Origin: Geminocystis herdmanii PCC 6308
GTDB taxonomy: Bacteria; Cyanobacteriota; Cyanobacteriia; Cyanobacteriales; Cyanobacteriaceae
Length of the DNA stretch: 64,000 nt
Assembly (NCBI RefSeq): GCF_000332235.1
Contig: NZ_CM001775.1
Coordinates: forward strand, 3,830,272 to 3,894,271
Direction of reading: 5' to 3'
In this document: in pieces, positions 8,120 through 17,643 of the stretch
Layout: every line of letters begins with the position of its first letter
Numbering within the stretch: position 1 is the first letter of the stretch
Made by a program: the position numbers and the translations under genes
Notes under the pieces: generated by a model
Seen by the model: the letters and a program-made list of their open reading frames with translations, nothing else
What the model was told of the DNA's origin: nothing
Databases searched by the model: none

Positions 8120-10339
8120 TCAAGTGGTAAGATTCAAATATTCTCGAATATATTTAAAGGGAAAAGGAAGAACTGTACTTTGTCCTGTACGCACAAAGTC
8201 AACATCCATAGTTTTTAATAAGTCTTGAAAAATTAATTTACAACCTTTGACAGCTATAATTTTGCGGATATGACAAGCATCTTTGAAAGAGTGTTGAGTG
8301 TTCTCAGTTCGATCGCCCACAAAATAATAGGCTTCGGAGTCAGTTTCGCCAAAATAATTAATATTTAAAGTATTAGCAAATAAAGAATCGAGAGTTTCAT
8401 TATCTTTAGGAAAAATAAATCTAACTTGATACTTTTCTAATAAGTAATCTCTAAATTTAGTTGCTTCATCAGTATTAGCCGTATAAGATATTTTTCCTTT
8501 ATTGTTACGTTGTGAGCCTAAATATTGTTGAATTAAATTATATAATTCTTTCTTTGAGACACCATCAAAGTTATAATTATTTTTAATTACCTTACGGAAA
8601 TCTTCAAATTTTTCTTTCTTTAAGTTAGGATTAATCTTTAGAAAATCATCAACAATCTGAATAATTTTTGCAGGATTTTTAAGGTTTTCGGGTAATTTTT
8701 TCTCTATGTCTTTCAATAAAGATTCTAGCTTTTCTAATGGCGGTAAAGTAATTTCATCAGAGCAAAAAATTAGGTTAATATCGCCATTTTCTGACATAAC
8801 AAAACCTTCAAATTTAAAAGATGATTTTGATTTTTGTTCTTTTTTAATAGCTTCTTCAATATAATCATGATAATCTTGATATTTATGTTCATTAAATAAA
8901 CATTCATCAGTATCTAAATTTTCAAATACAAAACTTCCATCAGCATTAATAGTCATAAAAGTTAAAATCGAGTTATCTTTATTTTCCTCATCATTTTCTT
9001 TATACATTCCAAATATCCACTTTTTATGTGATTGTACGATATTATTCCAATCAAAAAGACTTATTTTTTTTCTGCTAATATCTTGCTTAATAATTAATTC
9101 TTTAATCAGTGTTTTAATAATAGCTTTAGATAATTTTTTGACAGATTCGATCGTTAAGTTTTGTCTAGGGGTAATATCATCTGATAGTAAATATTTATCT
9201 TCAATATTATTTTTTTTATAATAGTTTTTATCATGAATAATTCGTAAATTGAAAATGCCTTTAATTTCTTGATCATTAAGAGAAATTAATTTTGTCTCCT
9301 TAAAATAGGGATTCAATAATTCTTGAATATCATTAACTAATTTTTCGGAAATTTCATCTTTAACTAAATCAACAATATTAATTTTTTGATTATCAAGAAT
9401 AAAATGAAGTTTTTTAGCATCTTTTAACATTAAATTTTCTGAATTAAACTCAAGACATTTATCAATTTTTAAGGGGATAAACTCTATGTTTAAATATTTA
9501 TTGAGTTTTTTTTGAATATCATTAATTACTATTATTAAAATACCTAATCTACTACTTTCAAAATCTTTTATATTTTTAAATTTAAGAAAATCTTGATGGG
9601 CTTTTTTTCTATATATACCAGCTTTAATATATGTTTTTTTTGGATCATTTTTATCTTTTACTCCCAAGTATCTTTTTAAAATATTTTTTGCTTCACATAT
9701 TTCATAGTCAGGACGGTTTAAATATTTTTGTAATTGCTTTTTTCGCTCATCTTTAGCATTTTTTACTTCCGATAAAATATCACTTTTCAAACGATAAGTT
9801 GCCATACTCACATTTAATAAAAATTCATTGTCAGTATTGTTGATATGATTAAGATTTACTTCCCCAACTTGTATAGAGTTATTTAATTTATTGCTGTTTA
9901 AATGAGGTACTTTTAACAAACAACCAGTAAGATTAGAAAACTGAAAATTACTAAATCTTGATGTTGATGAACCAAGATAATTTAATAATAAACGAGCTAA
10001 GGCTTCTCGATCGATAATATTTTCTTCTCCATCATTATTGATAATATCTTTTGGTTGAACTTCATTAACAATAAACTTTTGAAGATTATCATCATAATTT
10101 CTAATTTTTTGTACTAAGTCATAACCATTATTTTCCTCTTTTTTTAACATAGCAAAAGCATATTCTCCTGTATAAGAAACCGCTAAGGCTTTATACTCAT
10201 CTCCTAAGAGATAATCTAATACTTTTGCACCCCACCATTTACTATTATTATCAGTTCGTGTAAAACGAAGAAAGATAAAATCATTTTTAATATTATCAAT
10301 GTTAAAGTTTATTTTTAAGCGATTAGTGATAATTTCCAT
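8120..10339 (-). CDS. Uncharacterised 739-aa partner of a helicase/nuclease
   Basis: I do not recognise this family. The protein is rich in Lys, Asn and Ile, has no signal peptide or membrane segment, and no convincing catalytic motif by eye. It has a globular N-terminal third, a Lys-rich helical middle (about residues 190-320), a beta-rich part around 450-530 (LTFMTINADGSFVFENL) and a conserved-looking C-terminus ending VRTGQSTVLPFPFKYIREYL. Its ATG overlaps the stop of the upstream helicase gene by one base (TAATG), so the two are probably translationally coupled and act together. The context (next to mntA/hepT, AT-rich, helicase with nuclease) suggests a role in defence against foreign nucleic acid; that is inference only. 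Confidence 0.6.
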   Translation of the reverse strand: MEIITNRLKINFNIDNIKNDFIFLRFTRTDNNSKWWGAKVLDYLLGDEYKALAVSYTGEYAFAMLKKEENNGYDLVQKIRNYDDNLQKFIVNEVQPKDIINNDGEENIIDREALARLLLNYLGSSTSRFSNFQFSNLTGCLLKVPHLNSNKLNNSIQVGEVNLNHINNTDNEFLLNVSMATYRLKSDILSEVKNAKDERKKQLQKYLNRPDYEICEAKNILKRYLGVKDKNDPKKTYIKAGIYRKKAHQDFLKFKNIKDFESSRLGILIIVINDIQKKLNKYLNIEFIPLKIDKCLEFNSENLMLKDAKKLHFILDNQKINIVDLVKDEISEKLVNDIQELLNPYFKETKLISLNDQEIKGIFNLRIIHDKNYYKKNNIEDKYLLSDDITPRQNLTIESVKKLSKAIIKTLIKELIIKQDISRKKISLFDWNNIVQSHKKWIFGMYKENDEENKDNSILTFMTINADGSFVFENLDTDECLFNEHKYQDYHDYIEEAIKKEQKSKSSFKFEGFVMSENGDINLIFCSDEITLPPLEKLESLLKDIEKKLPENLKNPAKIIQIVDDFLKINPNLKKEKFEDFRKVIKNNYNFDGVSKKELYNLIQQYLGSQRNNKGKISYTANTDEATKFRDYLLEKYQVRFIFPKDNETLDSLFANTLNINYFGETDSEAYYFVGDRTENTQHSFKDACHIRKIIAVKGCKLIFQDLLKTMDVDFVRTGQSTVLPFPFKYIREYLNLTT

Positions 10340-13300
10340 TAGTTTAACTCCTGACGTAAATAATGTAATGCTTTTTCACTGATTTGATTATTTTGACATA
10401 AAAAAGGTATTCTAATAATTTGATTGTCATCAGAAGAAATAGGATTAAAAGGGCGATTATCAGTATCAGCTAAAATATTAATAATAAAAACTTTTTTAGC
10501 GTTAATTTCATTCATTTTTCCTCGAATTTTCTCTAACTCACTTTCTGCATCTTTATCAAAATTTTTACCCCAATATTTAAAGTCAAAATAAATACCATTG
10601 GCTGTTTTAAAATCAAATCTTTCAAATTCATGATCATCCAGTTCTGATAATTCAATCTTACAGTATTCCTCTAAAATATATTTACCACAAACTTCTCCTA
10701 ATGCACCCTTATAAATATTATTAAAAATTGGTGGACTAATTATTAATTCTGCTTTCTCAAAATTAGTAGCATAATTCTTCTCAATAAATAACTGTTTTAA
10801 TGGCTCAATTTTCATTAATTCTGGTAAACGTGCTGAGGTTTCACTTACTTTTTGTTCGCCTTCATTATTATCAAAGAAAATTTCTACTTCTCCATAATCA
10901 TTTGTTTGGGTAAATCGATAATAATTATTCGATTTTGGTAAATCGATATAAATTTTAAACCATTGATTTTCACAATCTAATTTATTGACAATAGTTGGCT
11001 GAGATAAAACTTGTTCTCTTAAAGATTTCCATTTTTCAATATCTTTAGTATTCCAACTTTTATAAGCATTATTTAATTGACGTTGAATATATTGAAAAGC
11101 CTGATGACTATTAGTTTCAGCTTTAATTTTTGCTTCTTTAATTTCCTCTGGTAACATCGAATATTCTTGACAATTTTCTATTAATGCTTCATATTCTTTA
11201 ACGGGAATAATATCAGAGGGTAATTTGACACGATTGAGATATTTTTTGATACTATTATCCGCCAAAATATGAATAGTTGATGCTTTCATATTTGTACGAC
11301 AAATTCTCCCCAATGCTTGAATGATGACTTTGTTTAAATATTTAGTCAAAGGAGTAGTTTTATATAAGTCAATTTTAGCTTCATGTTTGATTCGATAATA
11401 TGATTCGCCGATATATTTATGAAAAGCCTCATCTAATTTGCTTTTAAATTGTTCACGAGACATCACTCCATTTTCTAATAAAAATTCTAATTGGAAAAGA
11501 TATTTAATAAAATTCTCATCTTGATTTTTTTCTTCGTTATTAAGAGAAATTAATAAATGGGTAGGTTTTTCTAAATAAACACCATTAATATCCATTTCTA
11601 ATCTCTTGTCAAAATCATTAATTTTAATAGTTGTAAAATCTTTGGGTTTTTCATATTGTAAATTAACTCCCGCTCCTAAAGTTTGATAGGTAGAAATAAT
11701 AAATATTCTTTCTCCCTGAGCTAATCTTTCCTTTAATTTGTTTAATTTTTGATCAAAGTTTTCACTATTTAAAATCACATATTGCTTTTTAATTAATTTT
11801 AAATTATTTTTATCAGCATCAAAACCATTGACATAACAAAAATATTTATTAATTATCTTTAAATCTAATTCTGCATCTCCCTCTTTAGGAAACTTATTTA
11901 AAAAACAGATAAAAGCCTGACAATCTTCATTTTGATTAAAATATTGCCATGCTTCTAATAATCTGACATATCGGCAAAAAACATATTCATTTCCTTGAGA
12001 TTGAGTGAGTAAAGTATTCGCACATTCTTCATCATCTACTATTTCTTCAAGTCTTTCTAAGGCTTCATATTGAGATTCTGTACCAATAAATTTAGTCTTA
12101 ATTTCGATTTGATTATAACCTTTTGTTATCTCTTTATATTCATTTTTTAATTGATTAATTTCATCTTCTGAAAGAGAATAAAAAGAGTTTTTTAGATATT
12201 GTTTTAAGAATTTAATATCATAATTACCAATATTTGTATCCATACTAGCAGTGGCTGAAATTCCTACTACCATTGCTTGTGAACAAATTTTCATTAAAAA
12301 ACCTTCGGGAGTTTGGTTAAAGTTATAGAAATAAATTTTAGAGGTTAAATCGTGGTTATCATTATCCACAATATCATGATATTTAAAACCCACTTCATAA
12401 AAACTTTGTAATTGATTGATTTGTTTTCCTGTTTTTGGAGCAAAAGGATTATAATTTTCTAGTATATTTTTAGTTAAAATATTAATATTTTTTTCATCTA
12501 ATTTAAAACCAACATTTAAGACTGTACTAATAGCGGATTCCAAAGAAAAAACTTCTTCTGCATCATCTTTTTTTAAGTTATAGTAGTTTTCTGCTAAAAT
12601 GCGAATTGCACCTTGAAAATACGTCAAGAAACCCGCTATTTGACCTAATAAATAGGATATAGTTTGATGCTCTTTATAATCATCGCTATTGTGATAACTT
12701 TTTTTGATCCAATTCGATTTATGATCTTGATCAGTATCAATTATAAGATGACAACGTCGATCGAGAACATGATGAGACTCATAGTCATAAAATAAAAAAT
12801 TTCTAGTTTTTTTTGAATTATCTTTTTCCGATGGATAATATTTGTAAGTATATTCTAACTTGAATTTTTCAAATATTTGTTGAGAATCTCTTTTCAATTC
12901 TGTGATGATTTCTGGTAAAGATTTCCAATTTTTGTTTTGAGATGATTTGTCTCGTTTTTCAGAATCTTTCAGTAAGGATTCAGGAAATTCAGTATTTTTG
13001 AGATGGTTATGAATATTTAAAAATAAGTTAATTAAATCAATTTTATGTTTGTTACCTGCATCAATAATTTGATTTAAAATAGTATCTTTTGTAGCGTCAA
13101 ATTCATCAATAAAAATTAAGGCATTTTTTGCCAATCGATCGAAACAATAATAAGCAGGTTCAACAAGGGTAGAATTTTTTAACAAAAACTTATCCATACT
13201 CATGAATAAAACAGTTCTCTCATCGGTAAAAACTGTGGGGTATAATTTACCAATCCATTGATAATTACGATCGTTTTTGATTAATTCTAAACCTCCTTCT

Positions 13301-13806
13301 TTCTTCTTGCATTTTTGTTTTAACTTTTCTATAATTTCATATCTAAAGCTAGGCTCATATTCATCTTTAATTTTATCTTTAATCCATTGCTGAAACTCTG
13401 AATCAAATTGTTTTGCTTCTTTTATTTGTTGTAATTTTTTAATTTGTTTCGTTAAATTTTGATATTTTTTACTATTTTTAAAATCTTCGGGAATTTCATA
13501 TTCCAAATTTAGTAAATTGTCAATTACAAAATCTAAATTAGAATTGATAAATAAAACATTTTCTTCGTATTCACTTTCTCTATGATCTCTAATAAAACGC
13601 TTTTGTAAATCTTGATAAGGTAAATTCTTTTTCAGGTTAGTAATGAAGATAAATTTTCTTTTTTGGGCTTTAAATTCTTGATAATTATGATAAATAAAAT
13701 CTAAAACATTATGGGTTTTTCCAAAACCTGTAGGCATACTCAGAAGCAATAAACCGGTTTTTTGTTCAAGGCAGTGTTTATTTAAAATATTTTGTAAAGT
13801 AGTCAT
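10339..13806 (-). CDS. Superfamily 2-like helicase fused to a PD-(D/E)XK-like nuclease domain
   Basis: An 1155-aa protein. Helicase motifs: Walker A MPTGFGKTH (residues 24-32), DEFD box (234-237), motif III-like GISATAS (515-521), motif V-like STYQTLGAGVNLQ (705-717) and motif VI QALGRICRTN (830-839). A long insertion separates motifs II and III. The C-terminal 130 residues contain GALGEVCGKYIL (1034-1045, candidate Glu) and GIYFDFKYW (1071-1079, D1075 and K1077), a pattern expected of a PD-(D/E)XK nuclease. First gene of a two-gene operon. Reminiscent of helicase-nuclease effectors of phage-defence systems, but it matches none that I can name. Confidence 0.75.
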   Translation of the reverse strand: MTTLQNILNKHCLEQKTGLLLLSMPTGFGKTHNVLDFIYHNYQEFKAQKRKFIFITNLKKNLPYQDLQKRFIRDHRESEYEENVLFINSNLDFVIDNLLNLEYEIPEDFKNSKKYQNLTKQIKKLQQIKEAKQFDSEFQQWIKDKIKDEYEPSFRYEIIEKLKQKCKKKEGGLELIKNDRNYQWIGKLYPTVFTDERTVLFMSMDKFLLKNSTLVEPAYYCFDRLAKNALIFIDEFDATKDTILNQIIDAGNKHKIDLINLFLNIHNHLKNTEFPESLLKDSEKRDKSSQNKNWKSLPEIITELKRDSQQIFEKFKLEYTYKYYPSEKDNSKKTRNFLFYDYESHHVLDRRCHLIIDTDQDHKSNWIKKSYHNSDDYKEHQTISYLLGQIAGFLTYFQGAIRILAENYYNLKKDDAEEVFSLESAISTVLNVGFKLDEKNINILTKNILENYNPFAPKTGKQINQLQSFYEVGFKYHDIVDNDNHDLTSKIYFYNFNQTPEGFLMKICSQAMVVGISATASMDTNIGNYDIKFLKQYLKNSFYSLSEDEINQLKNEYKEITKGYNQIEIKTKFIGTESQYEALERLEEIVDDEECANTLLTQSQGNEYVFCRYVRLLEAWQYFNQNEDCQAFICFLNKFPKEGDAELDLKIINKYFCYVNGFDADKNNLKLIKKQYVILNSENFDQKLNKLKERLAQGERIFIISTYQTLGAGVNLQYEKPKDFTTIKINDFDKRLEMDINGVYLEKPTHLLISLNNEEKNQDENFIKYLFQLEFLLENGVMSREQFKSKLDEAFHKYIGESYYRIKHEAKIDLYKTTPLTKYLNKVIIQALGRICRTNMKASTIHILADNSIKKYLNRVKLPSDIIPVKEYEALIENCQEYSMLPEEIKEAKIKAETNSHQAFQYIQRQLNNAYKSWNTKDIEKWKSLREQVLSQPTIVNKLDCENQWFKIYIDLPKSNNYYRFTQTNDYGEVEIFFDNNEGEQKVSETSARLPELMKIEPLKQLFIEKNYATNFEKAELIISPPIFNNIYKGALGEVCGKYILEEYCKIELSELDDHEFERFDFKTANGIYFDFKYWGKNFDKDAESELEKIRGKMNEINAKKVFIINILADTDNRPFNPISSDDNQIIRIPFLCQNNQISEKALHYLRQELN

Positions 13807-14031
13807 AATTTTTATTTATATTTTTTTGTGGGGTACGATCGAACATTTTACTTTTGAGAACATGAAGTTATTACAAAGTTCATGATAGCTTATAATAATA
13901 AAAATGAAAAATAAAACTTACATATTCGTAACAAAAATTAATCAATTGAGTTGTTTTGTAATTATTTGATGTGATATTTTTTGATTCACTGATGAGGGCT
14001 ATGATAGAGCAATAATAGTCAATTACCTAGT

Positions 14032-14058
14032 TTGCCCAATCCTCAAGTGTGATATAAT
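14032..14058 (+). promoter_or_regulatory. Candidate promoter of the kinase gene
   Basis: TTGCCC at 14032-14037 and TATAAT at 14053-14058, spacing 15 bp (short). The start codon is 38 nt downstream of the -10 box. The -10 is a perfect consensus; the -35 is weak. Confidence 0.4.
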
Positions 14059-14095
14059 AAGCAACTAATTACTATAGCCTCGACGATCGAACCCC

Positions 14096-15619
14096 ATGTT
14101 TAAACCACTATCAGATTTAGTAAAATCTTTTGGCAATGAATCAGGTAATTTATTGGCAAATCGTTATCAGTTGGTTCATCAAATTGGTAGGGGCGCCATG
14201 GGGCAAGTATATAAAGCGATCGACAAATCCTCTGGAAATATCATTGTCGCCATTAAATTCTTATCTCAGGCATTGCTAGACGAAAAAATGCGATCGAGAT
14301 TTGAGACAGAAGCCAAAATCAGCGCACTACTAGGGGAGCATAGTAATCATATTGTCAAGGTAAAAGATTATGGCATCGGCAATGATCAAGTACCCTTTTA
14401 TGTAATGGAATATATGGAAGGAGAGGATTTAGATCAATTAGTCAAGAAAAAATCCTTATCTATCGCCAGATTTTTATATTTAACCCGTCAAATTTGTTTA
14501 GGGTTAGAATGCGCCCATAACGGTATTTTAATTAATGGACAATTAGCCCCCATTATTCATAGAGATATTAAGCCCAGTAATATATTTTTAGCCAAAAATA
14601 CCGACAAAAATACGATCGTCAAAATATTAGACTTTGGTATCGCTCAAGTTCATGATCCCAGTCAAGGCACAACACAACAACACTTCATGGGAACACCAGA
14701 ATACTGTTCTCCCGAACAAATGGCCGAAGAAGAATTAGCACCCACATCAGATATTTATAGTTTAGGGGTGTTAATGTATCAAATGTTGAGTCAAAAAAAG
14801 CCCATTATGGCAGAAAATAGGACTTTTCAATCATGGTATAAAGCTCATCAAGAACTTACCCCTCAACCTCTCCCTAGTTATCTACAATTACCTCAAAATT
14901 TAGACTCTTTAATCATGAAGTGTCTAGCAAAATCACCCCTCGATCGACCTCAAAATATAGGAGAAATTTTAAGAGTTATTACTCCCCTAGAAAGAGAATA
15001 TAATAAACCTAATGGAGAAGATAATTCCTTTGGTTATTCCGCCGTTAGAACTCCACAAAACAGAGAAAGTTTATCATTACAACAACTATATTTAACAAGT
15101 AATTGGCCCAGCGATAAACCTCGAAAAAAAATAGTTTTTCCCTGCTTAACCGATTCTCAAGAAGGAGAATTTTCTAGTTTATGGACAATGTTAGAATCAG
15201 AAGAAGTTAATATATTTCAACCGAAAACAACCCTCTGTTTTAATCATTTTATGTTTCAACTAAACCCCCATCCAATGATATTATGGGTAAACTTATTATA
15301 TAACCGCAATTATGAACCAAAATGGTTGCCCTGCTACCTTGATTTAAAAACAGAAACAGGTAATCAAATTAGTAATAATTTAGTTAATAAAGGCTTGTAT
15401 TATATTTTATTATTTGAATTAGGAAAACCCACTCAGTATAAACAATTATTAACAGTAAAAATAAGTTTAGATAAAACCAAACAACTGCAAGAATTTATTG
15501 ATAAAAGTCTTTCTTTTCGAGGAGAAAATCAATCAGAATTAAGTAAAATTACCCTAAAAAAACAGTTTGAATCAGTCAAAAATACCATTTTATCGGCTAT
15601 CAATAAATCTAAAATATAG
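14096..15619 (+). CDS. Serine/threonine protein kinase (Hanks type)
   Basis: A 507-aa soluble kinase. Gly-rich loop GRGAMGQVY (31-39), catalytic Lys in VAIKFL (K54), HRDIKPSN (155-162), DFG (179-181) and GTPEYCSPEQ (199-208) are all intact, so it should be active. After residue about 300 there is a 200-residue C-terminal domain with no membrane segment and no repeat or sensor motif that I recognise; it is probably regulatory. Divergent from the helicase operon with about 290 bp between. No link between kinase and operon is proven. Confidence 0.9.
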   Translation: MFKPLSDLVKSFGNESGNLLANRYQLVHQIGRGAMGQVYKAIDKSSGNIIVAIKFLSQALLDEKMRSRFETEAKISALLGEHSNHIVKVKDYGIGNDQVPFYVMEYMEGEDLDQLVKKKSLSIARFLYLTRQICLGLECAHNGILINGQLAPIIHRDIKPSNIFLAKNTDKNTIVKILDFGIAQVHDPSQGTTQQHFMGTPEYCSPEQMAEEELAPTSDIYSLGVLMYQMLSQKKPIMAENRTFQSWYKAHQELTPQPLPSYLQLPQNLDSLIMKCLAKSPLDRPQNIGEILRVITPLEREYNKPNGEDNSFGYSAVRTPQNRESLSLQQLYLTSNWPSDKPRKKIVFPCLTDSQEGEFSSLWTMLESEEVNIFQPKTTLCFNHFMFQLNPHPMILWVNLLYNRNYEPKWLPCYLDLKTETGNQISNNLVNKGLYYILLFELGKPTQYKQLLTVKISLDKTKQLQEFIDKSLSFRGENQSELSKITLKKQFESVKNTILSAINKSKI

Positions 15620-15763
15620 TCAACTAACAAAGCATCTAAATTCTAAATTGACGAATAACAATAGACAATAATTAAAAGTGTTAGAATTAGTTATGATTAG
15701 AAAAAATCTAAGTTAAACACCTTTTAGCTTATTCCACATTTATTATTTACAATTTTCTTAAAA

Positions 15764-16483
15764 ATGACAGAAAAATTATCTAAATCACAACCTTATCAAC
15801 CATTATTATTAAGAATAATCCATAATTCTCAAGGAATATTTGCGGTGATAGCAATGATTACAGCTTTTTGGACTTATAACACCTATGATGGTAGATTCGG
15901 TAAAATATCGTGGCTTCCAGATTGGCAAGAAATTGAAGGAATCCATGGCACTTTTGGCTTATTTGCCTTATTAATATTACCTTTTTTTGTAGTTTATACT
16001 GTTCATCGAGGCAATAAAAAACTTATTCAAGAAAATAGTTTTATTCAACTAAAATTAATCAATAAACCAATTTGGTGGTATTCCCTTCATCGTGTAGTCA
16101 ATACCCTAATGATTTTTTCCCTAACTTTTGCTACTTTTACCGGGAAAATGATGGATGAAAAATGGTTGCCTCAAGGTGAATTAAATCATTTTTGGTACTA
16201 TTTACATTTAATCTCATTACTCATCCTCATATTAACTATAGGTTTTCACATTTTATCTAGTATTAAAATAGGCGGTTATCCTTTACTTATTTCCATGATT
16301 GAATGGCACATTAGAGAAAAAGATAATTGGAATTTATGGCTTAATAATCTTAAAGTTTTTACGGAAAATTGGCGAAAAATTATCAAAACAGAATGGGCAA
16401 AATTATCTCCCCATTTCAAAATATTAGAATTAACTATTTTGCTGATTATTATAGGCAGTTGGATTTTATCTATATTAAAATAA
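15764..16483 (+). CDS. Cytochrome b561/b6-type membrane protein
   Basis: A 239-aa protein with about five predicted membrane segments (starting near residues 25, 60, 105, 140 and 220). Histidines sit at membrane edges (HNSQG, GIHGTFG, LHRVVNT, YYLHLIS, GFHILSS) as expected for haem ligands in cytochrome b561-like proteins. Likely a membrane electron carrier; partner unknown. It begins 145 bp after the kinase gene on the same strand. Confidence 0.65.
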   Translation: MTEKLSKSQPYQPLLLRIIHNSQGIFAVIAMITAFWTYNTYDGRFGKISWLPDWQEIEGIHGTFGLFALLILPFFVVYTVHRGNKKLIQENSFIQLKLINKPIWWYSLHRVVNTLMIFSLTFATFTGKMMDEKWLPQGELNHFWYYLHLISLLILILTIGFHILSSIKIGGYPLLISMIEWHIREKDNWNLWLNNLKVFTENWRKIIKTEWAKLSPHFKILELTILLIIIGSWILSILK

Positions 16484-16902
16484 TAAAAATCTAGGTTCTT
16501 CTACTTTGAGTATGATAAATTGTTGATGAAGATAGGGAAAAGGGAAGAGGGAAAAGAGAAAAGTAAATTTTTAATAATAAATTATAAATTTTTTTTTAAT
16601 TTTGCTATAAATATTATTTGATAAAAGTTATAGCACTTATTTTCTATTAATTTATCATAACTACTGTAGAAGAGCCAAAATCTATAATCTTAAGTGTAAG
16701 AATAATTAATTTTCTAATCAGAAAAAATGACTAGATTCCTTCTAATTTATGATTTTAAATCACCTCGAATTGTGAGGATAAAAATGCCCAGCTTATTAAA
16801 GGGGAGAATGATTAACAAATCATTGGGGTCAATCTTGTCAAAACCGTTAGTTAAGGTTATACTAAACATTGACTTAAATTAAGGCACATCAAGGGAAAAC
16901 AG
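16484..16902. other. Intergenic region upstream of ebsA-like gene
   Basis: A 419-bp region without an ORF. It holds a purine-rich tract (16527-16565) and long AT-rich stretches, then the strong promoter described separately at 16835-16863. No RNA gene was recognised. Confidence 0.5.
16835..16863 (+). promoter_or_regulatory. Sigma70-type promoter of ebsA-like gene
   Basis: TTGTCA at 16835-16840 and TATACT at 16858-16863, separated by exactly 17 bp. Transcription would begin around 16870, about 33 nt before the start codon. This is one of the best consensus promoters in the window. Confidence 0.6.
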
Positions 16903-17280
16903 ATGTCAAATATCGAAAAATTGCAACCTGCCAGTAGGGGAGATACTTTAATGTATATACCTTATTATGGAAAAGAACTACACGAAATATTGCCCCATGC
17001 TTTAAGTTTGTATCAACAAGGGTTTCTTGAAGGAGAAAGAGTTATTGAAGGAAAAGCAAATATTCCTTTTGTAGCCATTTGGTATGTTTCAAAATTACCT
17101 GCTGAACCGACTCGTTGTCGTATTCAATTCAATGGTAGTGCAGAATTAAGTTATGAAATAAATTTGTCTAATTCTGAATTTATCGAATATTTGATTGTAT
17201 TAATTAAGAATTTTAAAAGTACTCGTCAAACGGATTTTTCTCAAAAATTTTATCGTAAACTTCTACGTCTTGACGATTAA
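16903..17280 (+). CDS. ebsA: EbsA-like type IV pilus/biofilm protein
   Basis: A 125-aa soluble protein. MYIPYYGKELHEILPHALSLYQQG, GERVIEGKANIPFVAIWYVS and the C-terminal FYRKLLRL resemble, from memory, the cyanobacteria-specific EbsA family. EbsA in Synechococcus elongatus is needed for type IV pilus assembly and biofilm self-suppression. No signal peptide. It has its own promoter. The assignment rests on recalled sequence style and length. Confidence 0.6.
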   Translation: MSNIEKLQPASRGDTLMYIPYYGKELHEILPHALSLYQQGFLEGERVIEGKANIPFVAIWYVSKLPAEPTRCRIQFNGSAELSYEINLSNSEFIEYLIVLIKNFKSTRQTDFSQKFYRKLLRLDD

Positions 17281-17643
17281 TTAATTAGGGGTTGTCTCAT
17301 AGTATTTTGATGAGAGAAGGTGTTAGGTTTTAGGTGTTAGGTGAAATGCAAACTGTAAATTTATCTACTGTACAAGATTCATTTTTGTAGTAAGGGTTAA
17401 AACCCTTATTTTACCAAATGTAGCTGATGTCACCTCAGTTCGATGTAAGAATATCGGAGAAGGGCAGGTTTTAGGCATCAGGTAGCAGGTTTGGCGGTTT
17501 TTTTTCCGAACATTAAATATTTAATTTCCCGAATTGAACATCATAAAATCAATTTAGATATATTTTTTATAAATTCTTTAACCTAATACCTGACACCCGA
17601 CACCTTTACACCACCTAAAATTTTATAGTTCACTCAGGTGATG
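17281..17643. repeat. Repeat-filled intergenic region downstream of ebsA
   Basis: Starts with a dispersed-repeat head (GGGGTTGTCTCATAGT, 17287-17302) followed by TTTTGATGAG and a purine tandem of 'ggtgttagg'-like words. Then comes a small inverted repeat (aagggttaaaaccctt near 17393-17408), a second purine tandem near 17465-17492, and near 17580-17640 another repeat copy whose complement reads CCTGAGTGAACTATAAAAT. The last motif recurs at 37432-37449. No gene seen. Confidence 0.65.

Noticed and set aside
8120-13806. Identification of the helicase operon as a CRISPR type I (Cas3) system
   Set aside because: No HD nuclease motif, no Cascade genes and no repeat array; the nuclease-like site is at the C-terminus and of PD-(D/E)XK type.
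10339-13806. DinG-type helicase of a pPIWI-RE module
   Set aside because: No Fe-S cysteine cluster seen and motif VI is of a different type; the partner shows no convincing PIWI catalytic residues.
16484-16902. tRNA or small RNA gene in the 420-bp gap
   Set aside because: No cloverleaf or GTTCRA T-loop signature was found there or in the other gaps; a covariance search (tRNAscan-SE, Infernal) would settle it.
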